Positions 54,858-63,342 of a stretch of 64,000 bases of DNA are shown here, piece after piece. Position 1 is the first letter of the stretch, and the number at the start of each line of letters is the position of its first letter. Origin of the DNA: Herbidospora solisilvae (GTDB lineage Bacteria > Actinomycetota > Actinomycetes > Streptosporangiales > Streptosporangiaceae); contig NZ_WXEW01000001.1 in the NCBI RefSeq assembly GCF_009901565.1, positions 682,001 through 746,000 of the forward strand. Direction: 5' to 3'. The notes beneath the pieces were generated by a model. That model saw only the letters and a list, made by a program, of their open reading frames with translations. It had not been told where the DNA came from and made no database searches. A program made the position numbers and the translations under genes.

Positions 54858-55232
54858 GTAGGGGGTGATCCTTTCCTGACCTGGGGATTCAGTCAGGCAA
54901 GGCGCGCGCCGCCGCGCTTGTGCCCGGGTTACAGCATGTAAAGCGGGGGTCATGCTGACGCAAGCCGTGACGGTGCCACGTCGTCGACATGCGACATTCC
55001 GTCTAACTTTTGCGTAACAGCAGGCGGAATTTACCGATTTCTAACACATCTGTCATCCCCGTGTACAGACCCGGGAGTCTACGGAACGAGCCAGAGTTCC
55101 GTGTTACGAAACTGTAATGCAAGGCGAAGCGGTTCGACACTTGTGGCACATGCGTCCAGGACATTTAATTCGGCGAGGCATGCAAATTAATTCGAGACGA
55201 ACGGCCGCAAGCAGACCGACGGGAAGCAAGAA
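54858..55232. promoter_or_regulatory. Divergent control region of the sugar-oxidation operon and ROK gene
   Basis: This 375-bp region has no gene. It contains leader copy B (54870-54917), a 7-bp inverted repeat ACGGAAC/GTTCCGT (55081-55087, 55096-55102), and a direct repeat TTAATTCG at 55165-55172 and 55187-55194, 22 bp apart, about two helical turns. The AT-rich direct repeats lie 40-70 bp before the ROK start and are candidate ROK operators. Promoters for both directions must lie here; I cannot place them firmly. Confidence 0.5.
54870..54917 (-). promoter_or_regulatory. Conserved GC-rich leader element, copy B
   Basis: Read on the minus strand, the same 26-nt block as copy A (54917-54892) is followed by a hairpin CCTGAC / GTCAGG. 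The 3' arm of the hairpin runs into the SD GGAAAGGA of the dehydrogenase gene. The loop differs from copy A while pairing is kept, which argues for an RNA structure. It lies 13-60 nt before ATG 54857. Confidence 0.6.
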
Positions 55233-56516
55233 GTGCGACTAACCTCAGGGCCCCAGCTGGGCAGGAACGGCTCGACGGGCGTGCCCGTCGACCAGACCAT
55301 GATCCGCCGGTCCAACCTGTCGCTCGTCCTGCGCCACCTCCAGGAGCACGGCCCCCGCTCGCGTTCGGCGGTCGCCGCCGAGACCGGGCTGAACAAGGCG
55401 ACGGTCACCAGCCTCGTCGGCGAGTTACGAGCACGCGGCCTGATCCGCGAGATCGGCCCGCAGCACGCCGGCTCCGTCGGCCGCCCGGGTCTCGCCCTGG
55501 CCCTCGACGGCGCGGGCGTCGGCGCCCTGGGCCTTGAGATCAACGTCGACTACATCGCCGCCTTCGCCACCGATCTGGCGGGCCGCGTCCTGGTCGACCG
55601 CCGCGTCGGGTTCGACGCCATGGGCTGCGAGCCCGAGGCCTCGCTCGACGAACTGGCCCGGGTGGCCCGCGACGCCATCGCCGAGCTGCACATGCTCGGC
55701 GTCCGGGTCGCCGGGATAACGGTCGCCGTCCCCGGCCTCATAGACGGCACCAACGGGGTCGTCCACGTCGCCCCCAACCTCGGCTGGTACGGCGTCCCCG
55801 TCACCGAGCGCCTCTGGGAGGTCGCCCCCGGCGTCCCCGTGACCGTCGCCAACGACGCCAACCTGGCGGCGCTGGCCGAGTTCACCAACGGCGTGGCCGC
55901 CGGATCGGCCGACATGGTCTACCTGACCGGTGAGGTCGGCGTCGGCGGCGGCATCATCGCCGGCGGACGCCTCCTCGGCGGCGCCGACGGCTTCGCCGGC
56001 GAAGTGGGCCACGTGATGGTCGACTCCTCCGGCGAGCGCTGCGGCTGCGGCCGCATCGGCTGCTGGGAGACCAAGGTCGGCCTGGCCGCGCTGGTCCGCA
56101 TGGTCACCCCCGACCACGCCTACGGGGTGCGCGACGGCATCGTCCGCGACCCCGAGGAACGCCTGAGCGAGATCGAGCGCCGCCTGGCGGCGGGCGACCC
56201 CCAGGTCGACCACGCGCTGGCGGAGGTCGGCCGCTGGCTGGGCCGCGGCTCGGCCACCCTCGTCCGGCTCTTCAACCCCCGGGTCATCGTCGTCGGCGGC
56301 TTCTTCGCGCGGCTGGAAGGGCACATCCTCCCGCGCGCCCAGGCGGAACTCGCCCGCCTCGGGGTCACCGGCTCCGTCGCCCGCTGCACCTTCGTCGCCT
56401 CCGACCTGGGCTTCGGCGCCGCCTCGCGCGGCGCGGCCGGGGTCGTGGTCGACCGCGTCCTGGCCAACCCGACCACTGTGGAGATACCACCGAGCACTCT
56501 CAGCACCCTGGCCTGA
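55233..56516 (+). CDS. ROK-family transcriptional regulator (NagC/XylR type)
   Basis: This 427-aa regulator has an N-terminal winged HTH (RSRSAVAAETGLNKATVTSLVGELRARGLI in two halves) and a ROK sugar-kinase-like domain (VAVPGLIDG, GEVGVGGGIIAGG) with the zinc motif CGCGRIGCWE (GHVMVD before it). GTG 55233 is the start. It is divergent from the dehydrogenase/ThuA operon and probably represses it until a sugar is bound. It is followed by a composite terminator. Confidence 0.92.
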   Translation: MRLTSGPQLGRNGSTGVPVDQTMIRRSNLSLVLRHLQEHGPRSRSAVAAETGLNKATVTSLVGELRARGLIREIGPQHAGSVGRPGLALALDGAGVGALGLEINVDYIAAFATDLAGRVLVDRRVGFDAMGCEPEASLDELARVARDAIAELHMLGVRVAGITVAVPGLIDGTNGVVHVAPNLGWYGVPVTERLWEVAPGVPVTVANDANLAALAEFTNGVAAGSADMVYLTGEVGVGGGIIAGGRLLGGADGFAGEVGHVMVDSSGERCGCGRIGCWETKVGLAALVRMVTPDHAYGVRDGIVRDPEERLSEIERRLAAGDPQVDHALAEVGRWLGRGSATLVRLFNPRVIVVGGFFARLEGHILPRAQAELARLGVTGSVARCTFVASDLGFGAASRGAAGVVVDRVLANPTTVEIPPSTLSTLA

Positions 56517-56530
56517 CGCGACCAAAGACT

Positions 56531-56626
56531 CCCGTCCGCCTGGCTTTCCGGTTCTTCGTGGCGCCGACCTCGCCGACCTCGGCGCCACGGGGATGTGCCA
56601 CCCGGAGGCCAGGCGGACGGGCTTTT
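56531..56626 (+). terminator. Three-tier composite hairpin terminator
   Basis: The outer arms CCCGTCCGCCTGGC (56531-56544) and GCCAGGCGGACGGG (56608-56621) pair perfectly over 14 bp. A middle CCGG/CCGG pair (56548-56551, 56602-56605) may also form. The inner arms GTGGCGCCGA (56558-56567) and TCGGCGCCAC (56579-56588) pair over 10 bp. CTTTTC follows the outer stem. It starts 14 bp after the ROK stop and ends just before the DUF2079 gene. Confidence 0.8.
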
Positions 56627-56649
56627 CACGTCGGGGGTTCTGGGACGAT

Positions 56650-58086
56650 GTGAGGGTGTTTCCCCCGCTCACCCGCCATCTGACCCCCCATCGCATCGGC
56701 GTCTGGACCCTTGCCTGGGTGTCGGCGGTGACCTACGCGGTGCTCGGCCTGGTGAGGTTGGGGACATTCCGGGCCACCGTTTTCGACCTCGTGATCGTCG
56801 ACCAGACGGTGCGCGGCTACGCCGCCCTCGGGCCGCCCTACGCGCCCTCGTCCGGCGTGCAGAAGGGCCAGGGGCTCGACTTCCTCCAGCTCGCCGACCA
56901 CTTCTCCCCGATCTACGCGCTGCTCGCCCCCTTCTACGCGATCCACGACGGCCCCCAGACGCTGATCGTCTGCCAGGCCGTGTCGTTCGCCGCGGCCATC
57001 CCGTTCCTCTGGCTGTACGCCCGCCGCCGGCTCGGGGTCGTCGCCGCCTACCTCGTCTCGGGCGCCTACGCGATGTCGTTCCCGGTGGCGCAGGCGGTCA
57101 ACTTCGACGTCCACGAGGTCATGTTCGTGCCGGTGCTGAGCGCGATCATGATCGAGCGCTTCGACCGGGGCCGCCGGTTACCCGCCTATCTGGCGGCGTT
57201 CGGGCTGCTGCTGGTCAAAGAGGACATGGGGCTGATGCTGATCGGCTTCGGCGCGGCGCTGGCGCTGACCCGGCGGCGGCTCGACGGCGCGATCGTCGCC
57301 GCGACGGGCCTCGGCGCGCTGGCGCTGGTGCGCGGCGTGCTGATCCCGTGGGCGGGCGGCTCCGACGACACCCACTGGCGCTACGACCACCTCGGCGACT
57401 CGGTCCCGGCGGCGCTGGCGAAGCTGGCCGGCGACCCCCTCGACACCCTCCACCTGGTGTTCGGCGACGCCGGCAAGATCGACCTGCTGGTGCTGCTCTG
57501 CTGGCTGACCCTGTTCCTGTGCCTGTTCTCCCCGCTGGCGCTCGCGGCGGCGCCGATGGTGCTGGAGCGGCTCGTCTCCGACTACAGCCTCTGGTGGTCG
57601 GCCGACTACCACTACAACGCCTTCGTCGTGGCGATCCTCTTCTGCGCCGGGGTCGACGGCGCGGCCCGGCTGGCCGGACGCGTGGAGGCGAAGCAGACCG
57701 TGGTGATCGCGTGGGCGGTCGCGGTGGCGGTCGTCGGGCTGACACAACTCCCCCGCTTCGCCTTCGACCAGCTCGCCGATCCGGGCTTCTACAAGCCGCA
57801 CGACCGCGCGGCGGCGGCCTACCAGGCGATGGGGCTGGTCCCCGACGGGGTGGTGGTCGAGGCGGCCAACCACCTCGGCCCGATGCTGACCCACCGCACG
57901 ACCGTGCTGCTCTGGGAGCCCACCCCGCGCGGCGCGCCCTGGGTGGTGGCCGACCTCGGGCAGTTGGCGTGGCCGTGGGGGTCGGTCGACGACGCGAAGA
58001 AGTCGGTGGAGGAGCGCCGGGCGGCGGGCTACATGGTGCTCTTCGAGCGCGACGGCTTCGTCGTGCTGCACAAGCCGGGAGGTTAG
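56650..58086 (+). CDS. DUF2079-family polytopic membrane protein
   Basis: This protein of about 478 aa has some ten membrane helices and the DUF2079 pattern (FDLVIVDQTVRGYAALG, then LQLADHFSPIYALLAPFYAI). The family is related to GT-C mannosyl/arabinosyl transferases. FDVHEVMFVP and the soluble C-terminal domain (VVVEAANHLGPMLTHRT) are typical. The start is uncertain: GTG 56650 or 56656, neither with a good SD, so it may be leaderless. It probably acts on a polyprenyl-linked sugar at the membrane. Confidence 0.85.
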   Translation: MRVFPPLTRHLTPHRIGVWTLAWVSAVTYAVLGLVRLGTFRATVFDLVIVDQTVRGYAALGPPYAPSSGVQKGQGLDFLQLADHFSPIYALLAPFYAIHDGPQTLIVCQAVSFAAAIPFLWLYARRRLGVVAAYLVSGAYAMSFPVAQAVNFDVHEVMFVPVLSAIMIERFDRGRRLPAYLAAFGLLLVKEDMGLMLIGFGAALALTRRRLDGAIVAATGLGALALVRGVLIPWAGGSDDTHWRYDHLGDSVPAALAKLAGDPLDTLHLVFGDAGKIDLLVLLCWLTLFLCLFSPLALAAAPMVLERLVSDYSLWWSADYHYNAFVVAILFCAGVDGAARLAGRVEAKQTVVIAWAVAVAVVGLTQLPRFAFDQLADPGFYKPHDRAAAAYQAMGLVPDGVVVEAANHLGPMLTHRTTVLLWEPTPRGAPWVVADLGQLAWPWGSVDDAKKSVEERRAAGYMVLFERDGFVVLHKPGG

Positions 58087-58215
58087 ACCGTCGTACCCCC
58101 CACGAAGGAATCGGCGGGTACGGCGGGGATTGGCGGGAGTTGGGCCGGTGGACCCGGTGGCGGGCGTGCGCCAGATTGGTGGGCGTCGCGTCCCCCTGAC
58201 CGGATGGATCTTCGC

Positions 58216-59604
58216 ATGCGCGTGCTCGTCCAGCTCCGCCCCTCCCCCGACGTGGTCGCCGCGGTCGCCGACCCGGCGGTGACGGCCACCGCGGCCGACG
58301 TCGTCAACGGGCTCCCGGGCGTGCTGCTCGACCCCACGTTCACCCCCGTCGCGGTGCCCCGCCCGCTGCCGGCCCGCGCGGGCGGCGACCCGCTGTCGCT
58401 GAACCAGCCGCTGATCTTCTCGATGGCGCCCCGCGACGCCTCGGTGCTGGTCCGGGGGGAGATCGCCGACGACGAGGTGTCGACCCGCCTGGCCCTGCTG
58501 CCGGGCCGCGACGGGGTGGTCGGCGTCTACGCCGACCCGGTCATCCAGAGCTCCCTCACCTGCGGCGGCGACGGTCCCGTCGGCGACTGGCGCGACGTGC
58601 GGCGGCTGCTCGCCGTCGAAAGGCTCCACGCCGAGGGGTACGACGGCTCGGGGGTCGCCCTGGCGGTCACCGACACCGGGGTGAACGAGCCCCACGTGAA
58701 GGCCGCCCTCGGGAGCGACTTCGTCCTCGACCGGGAGCGGAGCTGGTCGCCCGACGGCGTCCCCGGGCGGCCGGGCGAGTTCGACGTCGACCACGGCACG
58801 ATGTGCGCCTTCGACGCGCTGCTCGCCGCCCCGAAGGCCTCGGTGATCGACATCCCGGTGCTGCTGTCGCGCCGCCCCGGCGGCTCGGCCCTCGACGGCC
58901 TGCTGTCCGACGCGATGGCCGCCTTCGCCCACCTGCGCACGGTCCTCGACGCCCAGCCCGCCGAGACGCGCGCGCTCGTGGTCACCAACAGCTGGGGCTC
59001 CTTCTCCCCCGACTGGGACTTCCCGCCCGGCCACCCCGGCAACTACTCCGACAACCCCGCCCACCCGTTCAACCTGATCGTCGGCTCGCTGGCCGCCGCC
59101 GGGGCCGACATCCTGTTCGCGGCCGGGAACTGCGGGCGCGAGTGCCCCGACGGCCGCTGCTCCTACCCCGACCGGCCGATCACCGGTGCCAACTCCCACC
59201 CGGCGGTGGTGTCGGTGGCCGGGGTCGACGTGACCGGCGAGCGGGTCGGCTACTCCTCGCAGGGCCCCGGCCGCCTGGCCGACCGCAAGCCCGACCTGGC
59301 GGCCTACACCCATTTCGCCGGGTCGGGGGCGTTCGGGCCGGGCGAGCCCGACTCCGGCACCAGCGCCGCCTGCCCGGTCGCGGCCGGGGTCGTGGCGGCG
59401 ATCCGGTCGCGGGTGCCGTCCACGGTTCTCTCGCCGTCCGATTTGCGGACTTTGCTGATGAGAAGTGCCGATGATCGTGGTGTGCTGGGGTATGACTACG
59501 ACTACGGATACGGAGTCGTGAACGTGCCCGGCATCGTCGAGGCCCTGCGGGCGAGGGCGAGCGAGACGCGGACGGCCGACGGCAGCCCGTGGCTCGCGGT
59601 GTAA
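58216..59604 (+). CDS. Cytoplasmic S8 (subtilisin-like) serine protease
   Basis: This protein of about 462 aa has no signal peptide. Residues 1-120 form an N-terminal domain ending in a propeptide-like strand ([15 protein letters not shown]). The S8 catalytic triad is Asp in AVTDTGVN, His in DHGTMCAFD and Ser in GTSAACPVA, with the oxyanion Asn in [10 protein letters not shown]. Several Cys ([19 protein letters not shown]) are unusual for a cytoplasmic subtilase. ATG 58216 is preferred over 58204. The next two genes follow within 30 bp and by overlap, so it heads a three-gene cassette. Confidence 0.88.
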   Translation: MRVLVQLRPSPDVVAAVADPAVTATAADVVNGLPGVLLDPTFTPVAVPRPLPARAGGDPLSLNQPLIFSMAPRDASVLVRGEIADDEVSTRLALLPGRDGVVGVYADPVIQSSLTCGGDGPVGDWRDVRRLLAVERLHAEGYDGSGVALAVTDTGVNEPHVKAALGSDFVLDRERSWSPDGVPGRPGEFDVDHGTMCAFDALLAAPKASVIDIPVLLSRRPGGSALDGLLSDAMAAFAHLRTVLDAQPAETRALVVTNSWGSFSPDWDFPPGHPGNYSDNPAHPFNLIVGSLAAAGADILFAAGNCGRECPDGRCSYPDRPITGANSHPAVVSVAGVDVTGERVGYSSQGPGRLADRKPDLAAYTHFAGSGAFGPGEPDSGTSAACPVAAGVVAAIRSRVPSTVLSPSDLRTLLMRSADDRGVLGYDYDYGYGVVNVPGIVEALRARASETRTADGSPWLAV

Positions 59605-59634
59605 TCCGCCCCAACAAACCGGAGTTGTTGCGTA

Positions 59635-59883
59635 ATGGTTCTGATCACGGTACGGCTGCCGCGTGGCGCCACCCTGGACATGGCGCTGCGCGAACTGCGG
59701 CTGAAGAAGGAAGAAGTCGACGTCGGCTACGGCGTCGTGGCGATCGACCCCGACCACGGCCTCTACGGCCTGCGGGTGAGCGCCATGGCGGCACACCGGC
59801 TGACCGCGACCCCGGAAGCGATGGACGGCCCCTGGGCCGACCCGAAGATCGAGCCGATGGGGCCGCCCGGGAAGGACCGATGA
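59635..59883 (+). CDS. Small protein, 82 aa, partner of the S8 protease
   Basis: The start is ATG 59635, 30 bp after the protease stop. The predicted order strand (VLITVRLP), helix ([11 protein letters not shown]), strand ([12 protein letters not shown]), strand plus helix ([15 protein letters not shown]) resembles the ferredoxin-like fold of subtilisin propeptides (I9). The tail is Pro-rich ([16 protein letters not shown]). It could be a stand-alone inhibitor, chaperone or substrate of the protease. It overlaps the kinase gene by ATGA. No named family is recognised; the fold call is inference. Confidence 0.7.
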   Translation: MVLITVRLPRGATLDMALRELRLKKEEVDVGYGVVAIDPDHGLYGLRVSAMAAHRLTATPEAMDGPWADPKIEPMGPPGKDR

Positions 59884-60437
59884 CCTGCTGGATCGTGGCG
59901 GGCCCGCCCGGGAGCGGCAAGACCACGCTGAGTGAGCTCCTGCTGGCCCGCCTCGACCCGGTGCCCGCCCTGCTCGACAAGGACACCATGTACGGCGGCA
60001 TGGTCAGCGCGATCCTGGCCGCCGCCGGCCGCGACGAGGGCGAGCGCGAGGGCCCCTGGTACGACGAGCACATAAAGAGACACGAGTACGCCGGCATGAC
60101 CGCCGTCGCCCGGGAGATCCGCCGCCACGGCGCGCCGGTCCTGCTGAGCGGCCCCTTCACGGGCCAGGTCCACTCGAAGTCCCGCTGGGACGAATGGGCC
60201 GAGGAACTCGGCGGCGGCGACATCCGCCTGTTCTGGGTCCGCTCCGACGCGGCGACCCTGCGGGAGCGCATCGTCGCCCGGGGGCTGGAACGTGACCGGG
60301 GCAAACTGGCCGCCTTCGCGGCCTACCTGAAGGCGATCAAGGTGGACGAGCCGCCGGTGGTGGACCACGTGGAGATCGACAACCGCCCGGGGGCGGAACC
60401 GATGGAACGGCAACTGGAACGACTGGGAATCGGCTGA
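59880..60437 (+). CDS. P-loop kinase/AAA-type small ATPase
   Basis: This 185-aa protein opens with Walker [10 protein letters not shown]. It has DKDTMYGG after strand two, VLLSGPF, a Walker-B-like [10 protein letters not shown] and a lid-type [13 protein letters not shown]. The pattern fits the gluconate-kinase/zeta-toxin-like/Chlor_Arch group of small-molecule kinases. The start ATG 59880 overlaps the small protein's stop. Coupling to a cytoplasmic protease and its small partner is unusual and is discussed in the findings. Confidence 0.82.
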   Translation: MTCWIVAGPPGSGKTTLSELLLARLDPVPALLDKDTMYGGMVSAILAAAGRDEGEREGPWYDEHIKRHEYAGMTAVAREIRRHGAPVLLSGPFTGQVHSKSRWDEWAEELGGGDIRLFWVRSDAATLRERIVARGLERDRGKLAAFAAYLKAIKVDEPPVVDHVEIDNRPGAEPMERQLERLGIG

Positions 60438-60654
60438 ACCCAGGCCACGGGTCGCCGAAAACCACCCGCCAGATCCTGTGAGCCACCCAAGGTTTCTCCG
60501 CGGCCCAGGCCCTTACTCGGCGCAAGCCCATGCGCCGCCGACGCGCGCCGCTTGAAGCTCACACGCCGCCCGGGGGCCTCGACACCGCTCATATGGTCAT
60601 CGGTGATCGCTTGCCGGTTATGTCGCCCGGCCTCCGGCGCGTACATTCTCGTGC
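60438..60654. other. Intergenic, no gene seen
   Basis: This 217-bp stretch holds a 6-bp hairpin GGCGCA/TGCGCC (60519-60524, 60531-60536) and no coding frame with normal codon bias. A -10-like TACATT at 60642-60647 could start transcription at or next to GTG 60655, giving a leaderless message for the LtrA gene. Confidence 0.4.
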
Positions 60655-61827
60655 GTGTCTGAGGTGGAACCGGTCGAGCGTCATGCCAGCTGGCTTGAGC
60701 TGTTCTTCGACCTGATCATCGTGGTGGCCGTCGCCCAGCTGGCCCACATCCTGCATCCCACGCCCGAGCATCCCCTCGACGTCGAGCGGGTGCTGCTGTT
60801 CCTGGGGCTCTACTACGCCATCTGGAGCGTGTGGACCTCCTTCACGCTCTACGCCAACGTCGCCGGGGAGAAGACCCGCCAGCGGGCCATGCTCGCGGCG
60901 ATGTTCGGGATCGCGGTCATGGCCGCGAGTGTGCCGGAGGCGACCGGCGCGCACGGCACGGCGTTCGCCATCGCCTACGTCTACTGCCGGCTCCTGGCCG
61001 CCTCGACCTGGGGTTCCACCAATACGTTCTTCGGCGGCTGGCCCGCCGCCCAGAACGGGGCCGGGCTGGTCCCGTGGATGGTCTCGATCTGGGTGCACGA
61101 CGCGCCTGCCCGCTACTGGCTCTGGGGGGTCGGCATCGCGCTCGACCTGGTCATCTCCATCCTGAGGAGTGGCGACAGCCGGGAGCAGCTCGACCGGATC
61201 ACTCAGAGGCTGGAGCGGCGGGGGCGAACCAGGCGGTCGTTCCGGCTGCCGGAACCGGCGCGCGTCAACGAGGGTCACCTCGCCGAGCGGCTCGGCCTCT
61301 TCGTCATCATCGTGCTCGGCGAGGCGGTGATGCAGGTGGTGGTCGCCACCTCGGAGATCGAGTGGACCCGGCCGCTGATCGTGTCGGCGATGGCCGGGTT
61401 CGGGCTGCTGGTCTGCTTCTGGTGGCTGACCCTTCGTTACGGGGCCTCGGCCGCACCCGTCCACGACGTCAAGCCCCGGGTCACGATGCCCGGCCACTTC
61501 GCGATGACCGCCGGGATCGCGGCGGTCGCCGCCGGGCTCGGGGCGCTGGTCGCCCACCCGGAGGGCCACCTGGAGGAGGCGGTGAAGTGGACCCTCTGCG
61601 GCGGGACGGTCGTCTACTTCCTCACGTCGGGCGTCATCGCGGCCGCCTCGAAGGCCAGGATCGGCTGGCTGCTCGGGTGGACGCTGCCCGCCGTCGCCGG
61701 GCCGGTGGTCCTCGGGCTGCTGCCGCTCCCGGGCTGGGGGCTGGTGCTCGGCCTGCTCGCGGTCGCCGGCTGGCAGGTCTGGTTCCCGCGGGTCACGGCG
61801 CGCCCGCAGGCTCGCGGAGCGACCTGA
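60655..61827 (+). CDS. LtrA-family (low temperature requirement protein A) membrane protein
   Basis: This 390-aa protein has about ten membrane helices and the LtrA N-terminal signature HASWLELFFDLIIVVAVAQLAH. LGLFVIIVLGEAVMQVV in the middle is also typical. GTG 60655 is the start and may be leaderless. LtrA was named from Listeria growth at low temperature; its biochemical role is unknown. Its 3' end overlaps the convergent channel gene by 35 bp. Confidence 0.9.
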   Translation: MSEVEPVERHASWLELFFDLIIVVAVAQLAHILHPTPEHPLDVERVLLFLGLYYAIWSVWTSFTLYANVAGEKTRQRAMLAAMFGIAVMAASVPEATGAHGTAFAIAYVYCRLLAASTWGSTNTFFGGWPAAQNGAGLVPWMVSIWVHDAPARYWLWGVGIALDLVISILRSGDSREQLDRITQRLERRGRTRRSFRLPEPARVNEGHLAERLGLFVIIVLGEAVMQVVVATSEIEWTRPLIVSAMAGFGLLVCFWWLTLRYGASAAPVHDVKPRVTMPGHFAMTAGIAAVAAGLGALVAHPEGHLEEAVKWTLCGGTVVYFLTSGVIAAASKARIGWLLGWTLPAVAGPVVLGLLPLPGWGLVLGLLAVAGWQVWFPRVTARPQARGAT

Positions 61828-62551
61828 CCTCTTCTCTGAGCTCGGCCAGTTCGGCCAGGATGCGTTCGCTGACCTCGACCTCCTCCTCGTCCATGGCGCT
61901 GACCACGACCGCGATGAAGAGGTTGACGACGACGAACGTGCAGATGAGGACGAAGCAGACGAAGAAGATCCAGGCCGACGGATATTGGGTCATGACCTGG
62001 CGGGTGATGTCCGACCAGCCGTCGCCGGTCATGATCTGGAACAGGGTGAACAGCGACGTCTGCAGGTTCCCGAAGTAGTCGGGGGCGACGTGGCCGTACA
62101 TGCGGGTGCCCATGACCGCCGCGACGTACAGGACCAGACCCAGCAATGCCGCGATCGAGGCGACGCCGGGAACGGCGGTGAGCAGCGCGGACACCACCCG
62201 GCGCAGGCTCGGCACCGCCGAGACGAGCCGGAGCGCCCGCAGCACCCGCAGCGACCGCAGGACGGTCAGGCCGCCGGCGGCCGGCATGAGGGAGACCACC
62301 ACGACGATGGAGTCGAAGACGTTCCACGGGTCGCGGGGGAACCGGCCGCGCTGGACGTAGAGCCGCGCGGCCAGTTCCACGACGAAGACGGCCAGGGAGA
62401 CGCGGTCGATGAGGTGGAGGAGGTCGCCGTAGCGGGCCATCGCGTCGGCGGAGGTCTCCACGCCGAGGGCGGCCGAGTTGATCAGGATGACGGCGATGAT
62501 CGCCTGCTGGAACCGCTTGGACTCGATGATGTGCCGGACACGCTCGCGCAC
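61793..62551 (-). CDS. Voltage-gated cation channel, NavBac family, with a TGDGWSD filter
   Basis: This is a 252-aa one-domain six-helix channel. S1-S3 span about 10-85. S4 has regular Arg spacing (LRSLRVLRALRLVSAV), and S5 follows at about 130-155. The pore carries LFTLFQIMTGDGWSDITR, where NaChBac/NavAb have T-L-E-S-W. S6 is IFFVCFVLICTFVVVNLFIAVVV. A C-terminal coiled coil (SERILAELAELREEVRSLRE) tetramerises. GTG 62551 is chosen as start. Ion selectivity may differ from the Na+ channels because Asp-Gly replaces Glu-Ser and an extra Asp follows. Confidence 0.9.
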   Translation of the reverse strand: MRERVRHIIESKRFQQAIIAVILINSAALGVETSADAMARYGDLLHLIDRVSLAVFVVELAARLYVQRGRFPRDPWNVFDSIVVVVSLMPAAGGLTVLRSLRVLRALRLVSAVPSLRRVVSALLTAVPGVASIAALLGLVLYVAAVMGTRMYGHVAPDYFGNLQTSLFTLFQIMTGDGWSDITRQVMTQYPSAWIFFVCFVLICTFVVVNLFIAVVVSAMDEEEVEVSERILAELAELREEVRSLREPAGAP

Positions 62552-62655
62552 CGTTTTTGCCCCCGGGGGAAGCGAACAGGAACAGCAGGCGAGCGTAATC
62601 GCGGTCGCACGAATCCCCGGGGACCCTGGGAAATACGGCGATCCCCGGCCAAAAG

Positions 62656-63270
62656 TCACCGAGAGTAGTGTTCCACCACGAGCTGCTCGTCGACGGGGAT
62701 GGCGATCTGCTCGCGGACCGGCTTCTGCAGCAGGGTGACCGTGAGCTCCGTCAGGTCGACCGACAGGAAGCCCGCCGGACGCTCGTCGGCGTAGATCCCC
62801 TCGGCCGCGGCGACGAACGGCTGCGTCTGGCGCGACTTCGCGCGCACGCCGATGACCTGGCCGGGCTTGACGAGGTAGCTGGGGATGTCGACCTTGCGGC
62901 CGTCGACGGTGATGTGGCCGTGGTTGACGTACTGGCGGGCGGCGTAGATCGACGGGGCCAGGCCCGAGCGGACCACGATCGAGGCGAGGCGGGTCTCCAG
63001 GATGGCCAGCAGCTCCTCGCCCGAGCGGCCGGGGCGGCGCACGGCCAGGTCCCAGTAGCGGCGGAGCTGGCGCTCGGACACGTCGTAGTACCAGCGCAGC
63101 TTCTGCTTCTCCAGCAGCCGCATGCCGTAGTCGCCGACGTTGCGGCGGTTGGTCTTCCGGCCGTGCTCCCCGGGCGGGTAGGGCCGCGCTTCGAAGTACT
63201 TCACGGCCTTGCGGGTCAGCGGGACGCCCGCCCGCCGCGACAACCGCACCTTCGGACCCGTGTAGCGCAC
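62656..63270 (-). CDS. rpsD: 30S ribosomal protein S4, cysteine-free form
   Basis: This is a 204-aa S4. GTG 63270 (MRYTGPKVRLSRR) has AGAGGAG with a 5-nt gap; the GTG at 63276 is too close to it. The ARPYPPGEHGR, LLEKQKLRWYYDVSERQLRRYW and S4 RNA-binding (YAARQYVNHGHITVDGRKVDIPSY) segments are standard. There is no Cys, so it cannot bind zinc like some S4 forms. It is alone, not in the rpsM-rpsK-rpsD-rpoA cluster, and an iron-box-like palindrome lies directly upstream, shared with the next gene. Confidence 0.95.
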   Translation of the reverse strand: MRYTGPKVRLSRRAGVPLTRKAVKYFEARPYPPGEHGRKTNRRNVGDYGMRLLEKQKLRWYYDVSERQLRRYWDLAVRRPGRSGEELLAILETRLASIVVRSGLAPSIYAARQYVNHGHITVDGRKVDIPSYLVKPGQVIGVRAKSRQTQPFVAAAEGIYADERPAGFLSVDLTELTVTLLQKPVREQIAIPVDEQLVVEHYSR

Positions 63271-63284
63271 GTGCACTCCTCTGT

Positions 63285-63320
63285 GGTTAGGTAACCCTTG
63301 CTAAGGTAAGCCTTACCTTA
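63285..63320. promoter_or_regulatory. Iron-box-like double palindrome (IdeR/DmdR type)
   Basis: TAAGGTAAG-C-CTTACCTTA at 63302-63320 is a perfect 9-bp inverted repeat. It matches 14 of 19 positions of the iron box TTAGGTTAGGCTAACCTAA. GGTTA-GG-TAACC at 63285-63296 is a second palindrome just beside it on the rpsD side. Both lie between the divergent rpsD and DUF2470 gene starts and would block both promoters when bound. Confidence 0.75.
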
Positions 63321-63342
63321 ACAGACCAGAAGGAGCGTCACG

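Noticed and set aside
57178-59796. 872-codon open frame on the minus strand
   Set aside because: It runs antisense through the DUF2079, S8 and small-protein genes, which have clear motifs; the composition (Gly/Arg/Asp/His) is typical of shadow frames.
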